Source: JALZUV01 sp963837025 (lineage in GTDB: Bacteria > Pseudomonadota > Alphaproteobacteria > Rickettsiales > JALZUV01). From it: a stretch of 64,000 nucleotides of DNA. Location: the NCBI GenBank assembly GCA_963837025.1, contig CAWILT010000001.1:806001-870000 (forward strand). The letters run 5' to 3'. Below the pieces are notes generated by a model. It was given only the letters and a program-made list of their open reading frames with translations. It ran no database searches and had not been told where the DNA came from. The position numbers and the translations under genes are program-made. Position 1 is the first letter of the stretch; each line of letters starts with the position of its first letter. This document shows positions 17,468-26,472 of this stretch, piece by piece.

Positions 17468-18670
17468 ATGGAAAATACATTAAATTCTCAACTATCCTCT
17501 GAATTAAACGCAATGCGCGAAGCGGGCACTGCAAAGCATTTTAACCATCTTACTTCGCCTATGGCACCGGAAGTTGATATGGAAGAAAAAGGTGAAGTGC
17601 TGGTGCTGTCATCCAATAATTATCTGGGTTTGTCTGACCACCCCGAACTCATTAAAGCAGGCAAAGCGGCACTTGATGAATATGGTGCGGGCACAGCTTC
17701 GGTGCGGTTTATCTGTGGCACCTATTCCATTCATCGCGAGCTTGAAAAAGCCATTGCGCGCTTACATCGCAAAGCAGCTTCACTATCCTATGTAGCCTGC
17801 TGGAATGCCAATACCGGCCTCATCCCTGCCCTTGCCGGCAAAGAGGATGTGATTATATCCGATGCGCTCAACCATGCGTCACTCATTGATGCATGCCGCA
17901 TTACTAAATCTAAGCGCCTTATCTTTAAGCATTCTGATATGGATGATTTAGAGCGCTGTTTGAAAGAAGCGCATACCTATAATGATGGCAATCCTCGCCG
18001 CATTTTTGTGGTGACGGATGGTGTGTTCAGCATGGAGGGCGATATTGTAAAGTTGCCCGAATTGGTGAAACTTTCTAAAGCATACGGCGCAACCATCATT
18101 ATGGATGATTGCCATGGCACAGGCGTGATGGGCAAACATGGCCGCGGGGTGGCCGAGCATTTTGATTTAGAACAAGAGGTAGATATTATCACAGGCACGC
18201 TGGGTAAAGCTTTAGGCGGTGCGGCAGGCGGCTATGTAGCGGCCAGCCAAGAGGTGATAGATTATCTCAACCAAACCTCGCGCCCACAATTATTTTCAAA
18301 CGCGTTGCCACCCACCGTCGCCGCAAGCTCACTCAAAGCGATTGAGATTTTGGAAGCCGAACCTGAGCGCGTCACCACATTACATGCTTTGGTTAAACAG
18401 ATGCGCGATGGATTAAAAGCGCGCGGATTCAGTCCGCTCGAAGGGCCATCCGCCATTGTTCCCATCATCGTTGGCGAAACCAGCTTAGCGATAAAAATGA
18501 GTGCTGAATTATTAAAAGAAGGCATTTTTATAACGGGATTTGGCTTTCCCGTAGTGCCAGAAGGTGAAGCACGTTTGCGTATTCAAATTTGCGCTTCATT
18601 AACCAAAGCGCAAATCGATTTGGCATTAGAAAAATTTGAGCAAGTTGGCAAGCGTTTAGGTATCATTTAG
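17468..18670 (+). CDS. kbl: Alpha-oxoamine synthase, probable glycine C-acetyltransferase (Kbl)
   Basis: A 400-residue PLP enzyme of fold type I. Motifs: SNNYLGLSDHPEL (near 50), GTASVRFICGTYSIHRELE (about 76-94), DALNHASLIDA, DDCHGTGVMG with the PLP-nitrogen Asp, and the Schiff-base lysine in TGTLGKALGGAAGG (about 245). The pattern fits 2-amino-3-ketobutyrate CoA ligase, which splits the threonine breakdown product into glycine and acetyl-CoA. No threonine dehydrogenase (tdh) partner follows, so another oxoamine synthase activity cannot be ruled out. Five bases separate it from thyX. Confidence 0.85.
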   Translation: MENTLNSQLSSELNAMREAGTAKHFNHLTSPMAPEVDMEEKGEVLVLSSNNYLGLSDHPELIKAGKAALDEYGAGTASVRFICGTYSIHRELEKAIARLHRKAASLSYVACWNANTGLIPALAGKEDVIISDALNHASLIDACRITKSKRLIFKHSDMDDLERCLKEAHTYNDGNPRRIFVVTDGVFSMEGDIVKLPELVKLSKAYGATIIMDDCHGTGVMGKHGRGVAEHFDLEQEVDIITGTLGKALGGAAGGYVAASQEVIDYLNQTSRPQLFSNALPPTVAASSLKAIEILEAEPERVTTLHALVKQMRDGLKARGFSPLEGPSAIVPIIVGETSLAIKMSAELLKEGIFITGFGFPVVPEGEARLRIQICASLTKAQIDLALEKFEQVGKRLGII

Positions 18671-18708
18671 CCTTGCAAGGCTGACTGTCACCCCTTACAT
18701 TCCGACGC

Positions 18709-20226
18709 ATGACAATTCCTAAACCTGTATTACTTTGTATTTTGGATGGCTGGGGCCATTCGGATGAAACCGACCATAACGCCATTGCTCAAGCCAATAC
18801 GCCGCATTGGGATGCGCTGGTAAAATCTTGCCCGCATAGCTTGGTGGATGCTTCGGCAAAAGCTGTAGGCTTGCCCGATGGGCAAATGGGCAATTCCGAA
18901 GTGGGGCATACGAATATCGGCGCTGGCCGTGTGGTTTATCAAGATCTACCCAAAATTGATGCGGCGATTGAATCGAATGAACTCAGTTTTCACCCTCGCT
19001 TGCTAGATCATATCGGCAAGCTACGCATAACCGGCGGCACGTGTCATATTATGGGCTTGCTATCAGATGGTGGTGTGCATTCGCACCAGCGTCATATTAT
19101 GGAATTAGCGCGCATTATAGGCTCTGAAGGGGTGCCCGTAGCATTGCATTTATTTTTAGATGGGCGCGATACCCCTCCCAAATCAGCATTGGAATTTGTG
19201 AAAAGCTGCTCAGAAAATTTGCCTGAAAACGTAACCATTGCCACAATATCGGGTCGTTATTATGCTATGGATAGGGATAACCGTTGGGATAGAGTAGAAA
19301 AAGCCTATCGCGCCATTGTGCAAGGTAAAACGCCTACCCGCGCGCCCGATGCCGTGCAGGCCGTTAATGCCGCTTATGTGCTGGGGCAAACCGATGAATT
19401 TATTTTACCCACCGCTTTAGGCGACTATAAAGGTATGCAAAAAGGCGATGGTTTATTGATGGCCAATTTCCGCGCTGATCGCGCGCGCCAGTTGCTACAC
19501 AGCTTAATTGATCCTGAATTTAATCAGTTTGAAACGCACTCTATCGATTATGGCGATGTGTTAGGCATGGTTGAATATTCAAGCGAATTAGCCAAATGGA
19601 TAGTACCACTCTATCCGCCTGATGAAATTAAAAATAGCTTAGGCGAAGTGGTATCCAACGCAGGATTAAAGCAATTGCGCATTGCCGAAACCGAAAAATA
19701 TGCGCATGTGACCTTCTTTTTCAATGGTGGATCTGAAGCGGTATATGAGGGCGAAGACAGAATCCTCGTGCCCTCTCCCCAAGTAGCCACCTACGATTTG
19801 CAGCCTGAAATGTCAGCGCCCGAAGTAACGGACAAACTTGTTAAGGCAATCCAATCCGATAAATACAGCCTTATCATCTGCAACTATGCCAATACCGATA
19901 TGGTGGGCCATAGCGGCAATATCCAAGCGGCGATTAAAGCGGTTGAGGCAGTGGATACAGCATTAGGTGCATTAACGACAGCAATCGAACAAGCGGGTGG
20001 AGCGATGCTTATTACCGCCGATCATGGTAATGCAGAAAAAATGCAAGATGCAGACACGCAACAACCTCACACCGCGCATACAACAAATTTAGTACCCTTT
20101 TTAATAAAAGGCGTTCAAGGCATTGCGCTTAAAAATGGTGTGTTGGCTGATATTGCACCTACCATCTTGCAGCTGTTGAAACTTCAACAACCTAAAGAGA
20201 TGACCGGCACGAGCTTAATCCAATAA
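18709..20226 (+). CDS. gpmI: 2,3-bisphosphoglycerate-independent phosphoglycerate mutase
   Basis: A manganese enzyme of the alkaline phosphatase superfamily that interconverts 3- and 2-phosphoglycerate. The first metal site is LDGWGHSD (residue 13 on), the phosphorylated Ser is in MGNSEVGHTNIGAGR (about 64), then HLFLDGRDTPP, the NYANTDMVGHSG metal site (about 398) and ITADHGNAE (about 440). The length of 505 residues is normal. Its stop overlaps the start of the EnvC-like gene (TAATG), beginning the gpmI-envC-ctpA-yibQ-rppH run that is common in alphaproteobacteria. Confidence 0.97.
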   Translation: MTIPKPVLLCILDGWGHSDETDHNAIAQANTPHWDALVKSCPHSLVDASAKAVGLPDGQMGNSEVGHTNIGAGRVVYQDLPKIDAAIESNELSFHPRLLDHIGKLRITGGTCHIMGLLSDGGVHSHQRHIMELARIIGSEGVPVALHLFLDGRDTPPKSALEFVKSCSENLPENVTIATISGRYYAMDRDNRWDRVEKAYRAIVQGKTPTRAPDAVQAVNAAYVLGQTDEFILPTALGDYKGMQKGDGLLMANFRADRARQLLHSLIDPEFNQFETHSIDYGDVLGMVEYSSELAKWIVPLYPPDEIKNSLGEVVSNAGLKQLRIAETEKYAHVTFFFNGGSEAVYEGEDRILVPSPQVATYDLQPEMSAPEVTDKLVKAIQSDKYSLIICNYANTDMVGHSGNIQAAIKAVEAVDTALGALTTAIEQAGGAMLITADHGNAEKMQDADTQQPHTAHTTNLVPFLIKGVQGIALKNGVLADIAPTILQLLKLQQPKEMTGTSLIQ

Positions 20227-21290
20227 TGCGTTATGGGTTTTTGTGTATTGCGTTGCTGCTTACCCTATTCGGGTTAGCCCCAATCGCATCGGCACAAACC
20301 GTTACACAGTTACAGGAGCAGCTTGTTGAGTTAGCCAGCAAATTACGAATAGGCGAACAAAAGCTTGCTGCGATGTCGGTTAAGCAAGCGCAACTCGACG
20401 CTCGTATCACCGATGCGCGCACCAAAATGGATGAAAGCCGCGATGAGATAGATGCATTACTGCAAAGCCTCATACGGCTTTCTCGCGTGCCGCCCGAGGC
20501 TATTGTAGCCATGCCCGGTGAACTCCGCCATACATTGCAAGCGGCACAATTAATGACGCAGCTTACCAATCAGCTCCAAGTAAAAACGGGCAAGCTTACT
20601 GCATCACTCAAACAGTTTAAAAAGGATGAATTAAACCTCGCCGAATTACGAGTGAATCTTCAGCAACAACAAGCCAAATTAAAAGCATCGCAAAAGGCGC
20701 TCAATGAACAAATTGCAAAACGTAACGAAGAATATAAACAAACGACCGTTAATCTTGCCAAGCAAATACAACAAGCAAGCGAGGCAAAACGACAATCCGC
20801 AAACGTAAAACAACTTGAAGCGAAACTGGAAAAAATTCAACCGCCACAAAATTTAAATATAAAACCAAAACCAGTTAGAAATAAAAATAATTATAGCAGT
20901 AAACAATTTACCGTTTCTAAAGGTCGATTGCAGTTACCTGCTGCCGGCTATATCACCAAGCGCTTCGGCCAAAAAGATGGCATTGACCAAACGCTGCACG
21001 GCCATCGCCTAACCAGCACAGCGGGCAGCACCGTCATTTCACCAGCGGATGGTGAAGTGATGTTTACAGGCCCGTTTCTGGATTATGGCAACATCGTTAT
21101 CATTCGCTATGATCAGGGATATAATTTGTTATTAGCGGGCTTAGAATCCATAAACTGCACGGTAGGCCAAAAAGTGATAAGCGGCGAGCCAGTAGGGCGT
21201 TTGAGTGCTAGCAATAAAACAAAAGCTGATTTATATATAGAATTACGAAAAAACGGTAAACCCATTGACCCTTCTGGTTGGTTTGGGTAA
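20226..21290 (+). CDS. EnvC/LdpF-like coiled-coil protein with degenerate LytM domain
   Basis: A signal peptide (residues 1-23, cut after SASAQ-like ASA) leads to a long coiled coil (about 25-215, with QQQQAKLKASQKALNEQIAK) and a C-terminal M23/LytM domain (about 238-354). In the active enzyme the motifs are HxxxD and HxH; here the first appears as HGHRLTSTAG and the second as DLYIEL, so the zinc ligands are missing. That is the pattern of EnvC-type amidase activators rather than hydrolases, which act in the periplasm at division. It lies between gpmI and ctpA. The role as activator is inferred from the family. Confidence 0.85.
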   Translation: MRYGFLCIALLLTLFGLAPIASAQTVTQLQEQLVELASKLRIGEQKLAAMSVKQAQLDARITDARTKMDESRDEIDALLQSLIRLSRVPPEAIVAMPGELRHTLQAAQLMTQLTNQLQVKTGKLTASLKQFKKDELNLAELRVNLQQQQAKLKASQKALNEQIAKRNEEYKQTTVNLAKQIQQASEAKRQSANVKQLEAKLEKIQPPQNLNIKPKPVRNKNNYSSKQFTVSKGRLQLPAAGYITKRFGQKDGIDQTLHGHRLTSTAGSTVISPADGEVMFTGPFLDYGNIVIIRYDQGYNLLLAGLESINCTVGQKVISGEPVGRLSASNKTKADLYIELRKNGKPIDPSGWFG

Positions 21291-21322
21291 CACCATAGAA
21301 TAACTCAGGAAGGTTTTTTCAC

Positions 21323-22708
21323 ATGACGTTTAAAGCGATTGCCGCTCCCCTATTATGCGCTACCATGCTTATTGCAGCAACTCCGGCCTTTTCTGCCGAT
21401 GAAGGCGCAAAAAAGCTCGATAAACGCACGTTCGAATATTTAAATTTATTTGGCGAAGTGTTTGAGCGCGTGCGCAACGATTATGTTGAAGAAGTTGATG
21501 ATGGCGAAGTGATTGAAAATGCTATTAATGGCATGTTATCTTCACTTGATCCCCATTCAAGCTACTTAACCGAAAAAAGCTTTGAAGAAATGCAAGTGCA
21601 AACCAAAGGTGAATTTGGGGGTTTAGGCATTGAAGTAACCATGGAAAATGGCCTCGTTAAGGTTGTTTCTCCAATAGACGATACACCCGCATCAAAAGCA
21701 GGTGTGTTAGCTGGCGATTATATTAGCCATATCGATGATGAGCCGGTTATGGGCTTAACGCTTTCCGATGCAGTCGAAAAAATGCGCGGCCTAAAAGGTA
21801 CTAAAATTAAAATCACCCTTTTACGTGAATCGGCTAAAGAACCGATTGAAGTAGTGCTCACCCGCGCCATTATTGAAATTCAATCCGTGAAATGGAAAGA
21901 AGAAGGCGATATTGGTTATCTACGCGTGACTTCATTCTCTGAACATACGGGCGATAAACTCAAAGAAGGCATTGCTGAACTCAAACGTAAGATACCTAAT
22001 ATGACGGGTTTAGTGCTTGATTTGCGCAATAATCCAGGCGGTTTATTAGATCAGGCAATTGCCGTATCTGATGCGTTTTTAAACCGTGGCGAGATTGTTT
22101 CCACACGTGGCCGCAATGTTAGCGATATTCGCCGCTATGGCTCAACTCAAGGTGATCTTATTAATGGATTGCCGATTGTTGTATTGATTAACGGTGGCTC
22201 AGCATCAGCCTCTGAAATTGTAGCAGGTGCATTGCAAGATCACCAGCGTGCGGTTGTTATGGGCACAAAATCATTCGGTAAAGGATCCGTTCAAACGGTA
22301 ATTCCTCTGCCAAGCCATGGGGCAATGCGATTAACTACTTCGCGTTATTATACGCCAGCGGGCACATCCATCCAAGCTGAAGGCATTAAACCTGATATTG
22401 ATGTGCCACAAGGTAAGGTTGAGTTGGTTAAAAACGAAAAACAACGCTACGAAGCCGATTTACGTGGTGCGCTGAAGAACGATAAAGCCAGCATCTCTAA
22501 ACTCTTTAATAAAGATGTCGAAGAAGCTATTGATTCCGTCGAAAATCAAGCCAGCATTGCGCCCGTTTTAGGCAGTGCAGATGATTTTCAACTCTCACGC
22601 GCGCTTGATTTGCTGCGTGGGCTTTCAATCGTTGGCAGTAAAGATAAGCCTGCGCCTAAAGCAGCTATTGTGAAAAAGCCTGCTGATAAAGCAGAAAGCA
22701 AAAAATAG
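21323..22708 (+). CDS. ctpA: Carboxy-terminal processing protease, S41 family
   Basis: A signal peptide of about 24 residues (ATPAFSADE) precedes an S41 N-terminal segment, a PDZ domain (GEFGGLGIEVTMENGLVKV, about 93-165) and the catalytic domain. The Ser sits in NGGSASASEIVAGAL (about 298) and the general-base Lys in GTKSFGKGSVQT (about 323). Such periplasmic proteases trim C-termini and regulate peptidoglycan hydrolases. An AGGAAGG ribosome site lies 11 bases upstream of ATG 21323. The C-terminus is Lys/Ala rich. Its stop TAG overlaps a GTG start of the next gene. Confidence 0.95.
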   Translation: MTFKAIAAPLLCATMLIAATPAFSADEGAKKLDKRTFEYLNLFGEVFERVRNDYVEEVDDGEVIENAINGMLSSLDPHSSYLTEKSFEEMQVQTKGEFGGLGIEVTMENGLVKVVSPIDDTPASKAGVLAGDYISHIDDEPVMGLTLSDAVEKMRGLKGTKIKITLLRESAKEPIEVVLTRAIIEIQSVKWKEEGDIGYLRVTSFSEHTGDKLKEGIAELKRKIPNMTGLVLDLRNNPGGLLDQAIAVSDAFLNRGEIVSTRGRNVSDIRRYGSTQGDLINGLPIVVLINGGSASASEIVAGALQDHQRAVVMGTKSFGKGSVQTVIPLPSHGAMRLTTSRYYTPAGTSIQAEGIKPDIDVPQGKVELVKNEKQRYEADLRGALKNDKASISKLFNKDVEEAIDSVENQASIAPVLGSADDFQLSRALDLLRGLSIVGSKDKPAPKAAIVKKPADKAESKK

Positions 22709-24090
22709 TGGCTGCAAAGCGATATGCTTCGCGACCAACGATGAAAACCGTGTGGAAAATTATTTTCACACTCCTTTCGCTCTGCTTACTCGCTTTAGCC
22801 GTATCTTTCTTTTTGCAAGGTAATCAATTGGCGACTACGGCTTTGAATAATGCACAGCGTGTTATTATCCCCCTTAAACCAGATGGTGAATGGGTGGGCA
22901 TGGCAGTTCGGGTTGATGATATAAAACCCAGTGCAGTAAACATCGTTGAACCTCAAGCTGAAACAAAGACCGAACCCGCACTAACAGATTCCGTTGATAA
23001 TGATGCTGATATCCCCCCTACGCTCTATCCCGAAACTGAGGGCGAGATAGCGGATTTAACGGGCACAAATCCGGGTGAATCAATATCCATCGAGCCAAAA
23101 AGCGAGCCTGTTCCTACGCAAGTCATGGTGAGCCAAGATATACTCGATCAGGCAACGCAAAACGATGAAGCGGATAATGCTAATGATGAAGCGGCCGAAA
23201 TAATTACCCCAACAACAAATGCCGATAGCGAATCTTTAGGTATTATGAAAGAGGCTAATCAAGCACCGGCACTTTTAAAAACTAGTTTAGAAGGTGAAGC
23301 TTTAGCCATAGCTCCCGCGCCTGAATTCTCTGAAAAATTAGGAGATTATATATTACCTAAAATCTCAGATGATGGGCAAAAGCCATGGCAATATTATGCC
23401 AAACCCTTTGCAGAGAATGAAAAACCTGTAATTGCAGTGATTGTGCACGGATTAGGATTAGGGCGCTTAACCACCGAAAATGCGCTGAATTTAAACAGCA
23501 ACTTTACTTTAAGCTTTTCATCCTATGCGAAAAACACGCAGATGTGGGGTGATCATGCACGTAATATCGGCCATGAAATTCTGCTCGATTTACCGCAGGA
23601 AACACAAAATTATCCTGCGGATGACCCCGGCCCATTCGGTCTTTTAAATTCACTAGATAAGGCCACAAATATTGCGCGCCTGCATTGGGTGATGAATCGC
23701 GTGGCAGGATTTGTAGGCTTTTTGCAACCTAACAACCCAGCTCCCCAAAGCGCGGATATGCTTGAAGCGTTTAGCGAATTACCTAATCGCGGTTTGTTTT
23801 TGATAGAAGCTCCTACTGATAAGCCTGAGATTCTGCTTCAAAACCAAAAGAAAATGGGATTGACGCATCTTGCCTATTCACAGGAAATTGATGCCATTCT
23901 AAGTGAAGCAGATATCAAAAAAGAACTGGCCAAATTGGTAGAAAAAGCTAAACAACAAGGTCACGTTATTGCAATTGCCCGCCCTTATCCACTAACGATT
24001 AAAATGCTTAATGAGTGGGCTCTAGAATTGGAAGAGCAAGGGGTCGCCTTAGCTCCTGTCTCGGAAGTGATTAAACGTGGATTCAAATAA
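22708..24090 (+). CDS. Divergent polysaccharide deacetylase (YibQ/DUF610) family, metal site altered
   Basis: 460 residues: an N-terminal membrane anchor (about 14-33), a long acidic, low-complexity linker (about 60-215) and a C-terminal YibQ domain starting at KPVIAVIVHGLGLGR (about 235). In the family the first motif is usually I-D-D-L-G and a later one H-L-P-M-E; here they read VHGLG and LDLPQE, so the metal-binding Asp pair and His appear replaced. The rest (GHEILLDLP, DPGPFGLLNS, REALTER-like LPNRGLFLIEA) is preserved. It may be non-enzymatic. The start is GTG 22708 overlapping the ctpA stop; ATG 22741 is an alternative. The end overlaps rppH by 14 bases. Confidence 0.8.
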   Translation: MAAKRYASRPTMKTVWKIIFTLLSLCLLALAVSFFLQGNQLATTALNNAQRVIIPLKPDGEWVGMAVRVDDIKPSAVNIVEPQAETKTEPALTDSVDNDADIPPTLYPETEGEIADLTGTNPGESISIEPKSEPVPTQVMVSQDILDQATQNDEADNANDEAAEIITPTTNADSESLGIMKEANQAPALLKTSLEGEALAIAPAPEFSEKLGDYILPKISDDGQKPWQYYAKPFAENEKPVIAVIVHGLGLGRLTTENALNLNSNFTLSFSSYAKNTQMWGDHARNIGHEILLDLPQETQNYPADDPGPFGLLNSLDKATNIARLHWVMNRVAGFVGFLQPNNPAPQSADMLEAFSELPNRGLFLIEAPTDKPEILLQNQKKMGLTHLAYSQEIDAILSEADIKKELAKLVEKAKQQGHVIAIARPYPLTIKMLNEWALELEEQGVALAPVSEVIKRGFK

Positions 24091-24559
24091 TTTTTCAAAA
24101 CTGCCCTATCGCCAGTGTGTTGGCATGATGCTGCTCAACCAAACGAATCACGTTTTTGTAGCAAAACGTATTGATATGGTTGCTGAAGCATGGCAAATGC
24201 CCCAAGGCGGAGTCGACGAAGGCGAAGATTTGCGCGAAGCCGCATTACGCGAATTAGAAGAAGAGATTGGTACTGACAAAGTAAGTTTTATCGCTGAAAG
24301 CCATGAATGGCTGCATTATGACCTGCCTGATGAACTTATCGGTAAATTGTGGAAAGGTAAGTATCGCGGCCAAACGCAAAAATGGTTTCTAATGCGTTTT
24401 ACTGGCAGCGATGACGACATTAATATCGAAACTGAGCATCCTGAATTTAGCGAATGGAAATGGGTTGATCCCTCACGCTTACCTTTCCTCATCGTTCCCT
24501 TCAAAAAGAAGCTTTATGAAGAGGTACTTGCAGAGTTCGCCAGCTATTTATCTGATTAA
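24077..24559 (+). CDS. rppH: RNA pyrophosphohydrolase
   Basis: A 160-residue Nudix enzyme that removes pyrophosphate from 5' triphosphate RNA, starting mRNA decay. YRQCVGMMLLNQTNHVFVAKR opens the domain, QMPQGGVDEGEDLREAALRE begins the Nudix box (GGVDEGE through REELEEEIG, about 45-65), and GQTQKWFLMRF and EFSEWKWVDP match RppH specifically. It overlaps the preceding gene by 14 bases and closes the gpmI-to-rppH unit. It faces an orphan gene tail to tail with a three-base gap. Confidence 0.95.
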   Translation: MDSNNFSKLPYRQCVGMMLLNQTNHVFVAKRIDMVAEAWQMPQGGVDEGEDLREAALRELEEEIGTDKVSFIAESHEWLHYDLPDELIGKLWKGKYRGQTQKWFLMRFTGSDDDINIETEHPEFSEWKWVDPSRLPFLIVPFKKKLYEEVLAEFASYLSD

Positions 24560-24562
24560 CCT

Positions 24563-25237
24563 CTAGAATAATTTAAAGCCACTATCGCGACGATCTGACC
24601 TAAACCTTTCTGAAACATTTGTAAGTACAATGCGTGGCTCTTCTATTCGTGTAGGAACCAACTCAGAACCTTCTGCGCATTCAAATGATTCTAAATACCC
24701 TTTTAACTTGTCAATCAAGCCGTTTATCATGCCTGTATCTTTAGCAACAGGTGCACCCAATGCTGAAAAAACCTCTGGGTGCTCTGCTATAATTTTCTCA
24801 GGATCTTTACACGCCCCACCAAAAATAGTTGATTGCTTAGCAGCGTGAAAAAAATTGCTAGCCTCAGTTCGATAAGTTTTATCGATATTAAACAAATCTC
24901 CCTCCAAATATGATGAATCATCGATAAACTCTTTTTTATTTACAATTCCAACCAAGCTCTCTGCTTTAACCTCAAACACATTTTCTCGAATTTGGGTAAA
25001 GCCCGTTTTATCTAAACTTTTGGCGATATGCTCAATAATTGTTTCTCTATCGACGCTCGTCTTACATAAGTCTAAATCAATTAGATGTCTATTCCCGCTA
25101 GAATTCCCCTTGCCTATAAAGTAAATTTTATCATGCTGATTCATTGCAGCGGTTAAAGCAGGTTTAGCACCGAGCTCATTTTCATCGCCGCTCCCTTCTT
25201 GAATAACACCTATATCGGCTGCATTTACAGTGCTCAA
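24563..25237 (-). CDS. Uncharacterised 224-residue protein
   Basis: I do not recognise a family. No signal peptide or membrane segment is seen. The chain is soluble-looking with mixed charge: an N-terminal Gly/Glu segment, KIYFIGKGNSSGNRHLIDLD near 37-56, a helical middle region (TIIEHIAKSLDKTGF) and a cysteine-containing C-terminal part (GACKDPEKI; ESFECAEGSE). Base composition is a little more AT-rich than the neighbouring rppH. It is monocistronic, convergent with rppH, with an AT-rich region upstream. Possibly lineage-specific or acquired. Confidence 0.6.
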   Translation of the reverse strand: MSTVNAADIGVIQEGSGDENELGAKPALTAAMNQHDKIYFIGKGNSSGNRHLIDLDLCKTSVDRETIIEHIAKSLDKTGFTQIRENVFEVKAESLVGIVNKKEFIDDSSYLEGDLFNIDKTYRTEASNFFHAAKQSTIFGGACKDPEKIIAEHPEVFSALGAPVAKDTGMINGLIDKLKGYLESFECAEGSELVPTRIEEPRIVLTNVSERFRSDRRDSGFKLF

Positions 25238-25313
25238 ATCTAAATTATTAAATGTTATAAACCCTCGAATCGTTAACTATTATTAATAAATATAGCTTAT
25301 GAATGTGACGTTT

Positions 25314-26009
25314 TTATGACCCTCCATTTTTTAGCATAACCTTAGTCTTAGCGATAACAGCATCAAACATTGGCATGGTCAATCGCCCTGTATTCACGTT
25401 ATAGCGTGAGGTATGATAAGAATTTAGCACCTTATAATCCTCAATTTGATGCACCGCTTCGTGCTCAAATTTGAAGGCCGATTGCTTCAACCTTAACGCT
25501 TTGAGTGTTGCCTTATGCGCCACTAAGCCCAAAGTGAGAATTACCTTTAAATTTAACATTGCGGTAATTTCATCCGCCAAAAATCCATTACAAACTGCAA
25601 TTTCTTGGGTGGTGGGTTTGTTTTGAGGTGGAACACAGCGCACTGCATTGGTGATGCGCACATTATCGAGTTCAAAATGCACATCGGTAATTTGATGCTC
25701 AGCTGAGCGAAAAACTTCACTCGGCAATTGGCCCTGCTGTAACCAATCACAATGTTGCATCAAGTTCGCCTTTGCCAATGCGGGATATAACATATCGCCT
25801 GCATAATCACCAGTAAATGGCCTCCCTGTTGCATTTGCCCCCTTCAGGCCAGGCGCTAAGCCTATCACCAAAAATTCTGCGTCAATTGACCCAAAACTTG
25901 GCACCGCACCATTATAAAATTCAGGGAATTTTTGCTGATTTTCCTGACGAAATGCACATAAACGCTCACATTTCGGGCAATTCTTTCCTGGAGATGAAGA
26001 AAAGTTCAT
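25314..26009 (-). CDS. Uracil-DNA glycosylase, family 5 (UDGb type)
   Basis: Removes uracil and other deaminated bases from DNA to start base-excision repair. The 231-residue protein has a CPKCERLC cysteine cluster near residue 10 as in iron-sulfur UDGs, motif 1 as GLAPGLKGANATGRPFTGD (about 51-69), and motif 2 as SYHTSRYNVNTGRLT (about 196-210). GLAPG with Ala and the KGAN-TGRPFTGD run are characteristic of family 5 as opposed to family 4 (GEAPG). It diverges from groES across 117 bases. Confidence 0.9.
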   Translation of the reverse strand: MNFSSSPGKNCPKCERLCAFRQENQQKFPEFYNGAVPSFGSIDAEFLVIGLAPGLKGANATGRPFTGDYAGDMLYPALAKANLMQHCDWLQQGQLPSEVFRSAEHQITDVHFELDNVRITNAVRCVPPQNKPTTQEIAVCNGFLADEITAMLNLKVILTLGLVAHKATLKALRLKQSAFKFEHEAVHQIEDYKVLNSYHTSRYNVNTGRLTMPMFDAVIAKTKVMLKNGGS

Positions 26010-26026
26010 TTTTTTATGCTCTGCCC

Positions 26027-26055
26027 CTTGTACTTAATCCAGTGCTACCCTACAT
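26027..26055 (+). promoter_or_regulatory. Possible RpoH-type heat-shock promoter of groESL
   Basis: CCCCTTGTA (CTTGTA at 26027-26032) resembles the sigma-32 -35 element and CCCTACAT at 26048-26055 resembles its -10, with a 15-base spacer. It lies about 72 bases upstream of groES. There is no CIRCE element; a short inverted repeat CAGTGC...GCACTG (26040-26066) overlaps the -10 but does not match CIRCE. Heat-shock sigma control is inferred. Confidence 0.4.
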
Positions 26056-26126
26056 GCAGCGCACTGATGAAGGAAGTATAAAGCCGATCATCACAACAAA
26101 TAGTCTTTTAAAATGGAGAATTTAAC

Positions 26127-26444
26127 ATGAATGTACGTCCTTTACACGATCGCGTATTGGTTCGCCGTATCGAATCTGAGCAAAAAACTGCTGGCGGAAT
26201 TATCATCCCCGATAGCGCCAAAGAAAAGCCAATGGAAGGCGAAATTATCGCTGTAGGCTCTGGTCATAAAAATGAAGATGGCAAAGTATCTCCCCTTGAT
26301 GTGAAAGCGGGCGATGTGGTTTTGTTCACCAAATGGGCAGGCACCGAAATTAAAGTTGAAGGTGAAGAACTGATGATTATGAAAGAATCAGATATTTTAG
26401 CCATCGTTGACCGTAAAGCTTCTGCTAAGAAAAAAGCAGCTTAA
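26127..26444 (+). CDS. groES: Co-chaperonin GroES
   Basis: The 105-residue lid of the GroEL chamber: NVRPLHDRVLVRRIESEQKT at the start, the mobile loop TAGGIIIPDSAKEKP (about 21-35), and the C-terminal EELMIMKESDILAIV. The GroEL-binding hydrophobic GGIII is intact. TGGAGAA lies nine bases upstream of the ATG. Followed by groEL after 28 bases. Confidence 0.98.
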   Translation: MNVRPLHDRVLVRRIESEQKTAGGIIIPDSAKEKPMEGEIIAVGSGHKNEDGKVSPLDVKAGDVVLFTKWAGTEIKVEGEELMIMKESDILAIVDRKASAKKKAA

Positions 26445-26472
26445 TTAATCACCTCAAACAGGAGAACCTAAC

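Noticed and set aside
20226..21290. Calling the EnvC-like protein an active M23 endopeptidase
   Set aside because: The zinc-binding HxxxD and HxH motifs are absent, so an amidase-activator role is the safer reading.
26040..26066. Inverted repeat CAGTGC...GCACTG before groES as a CIRCE element
   Set aside because: CIRCE is TTAGCACTC-N9-GAGTGCTAA; here the arms are only six bases, point the other way and the spacer is 15.
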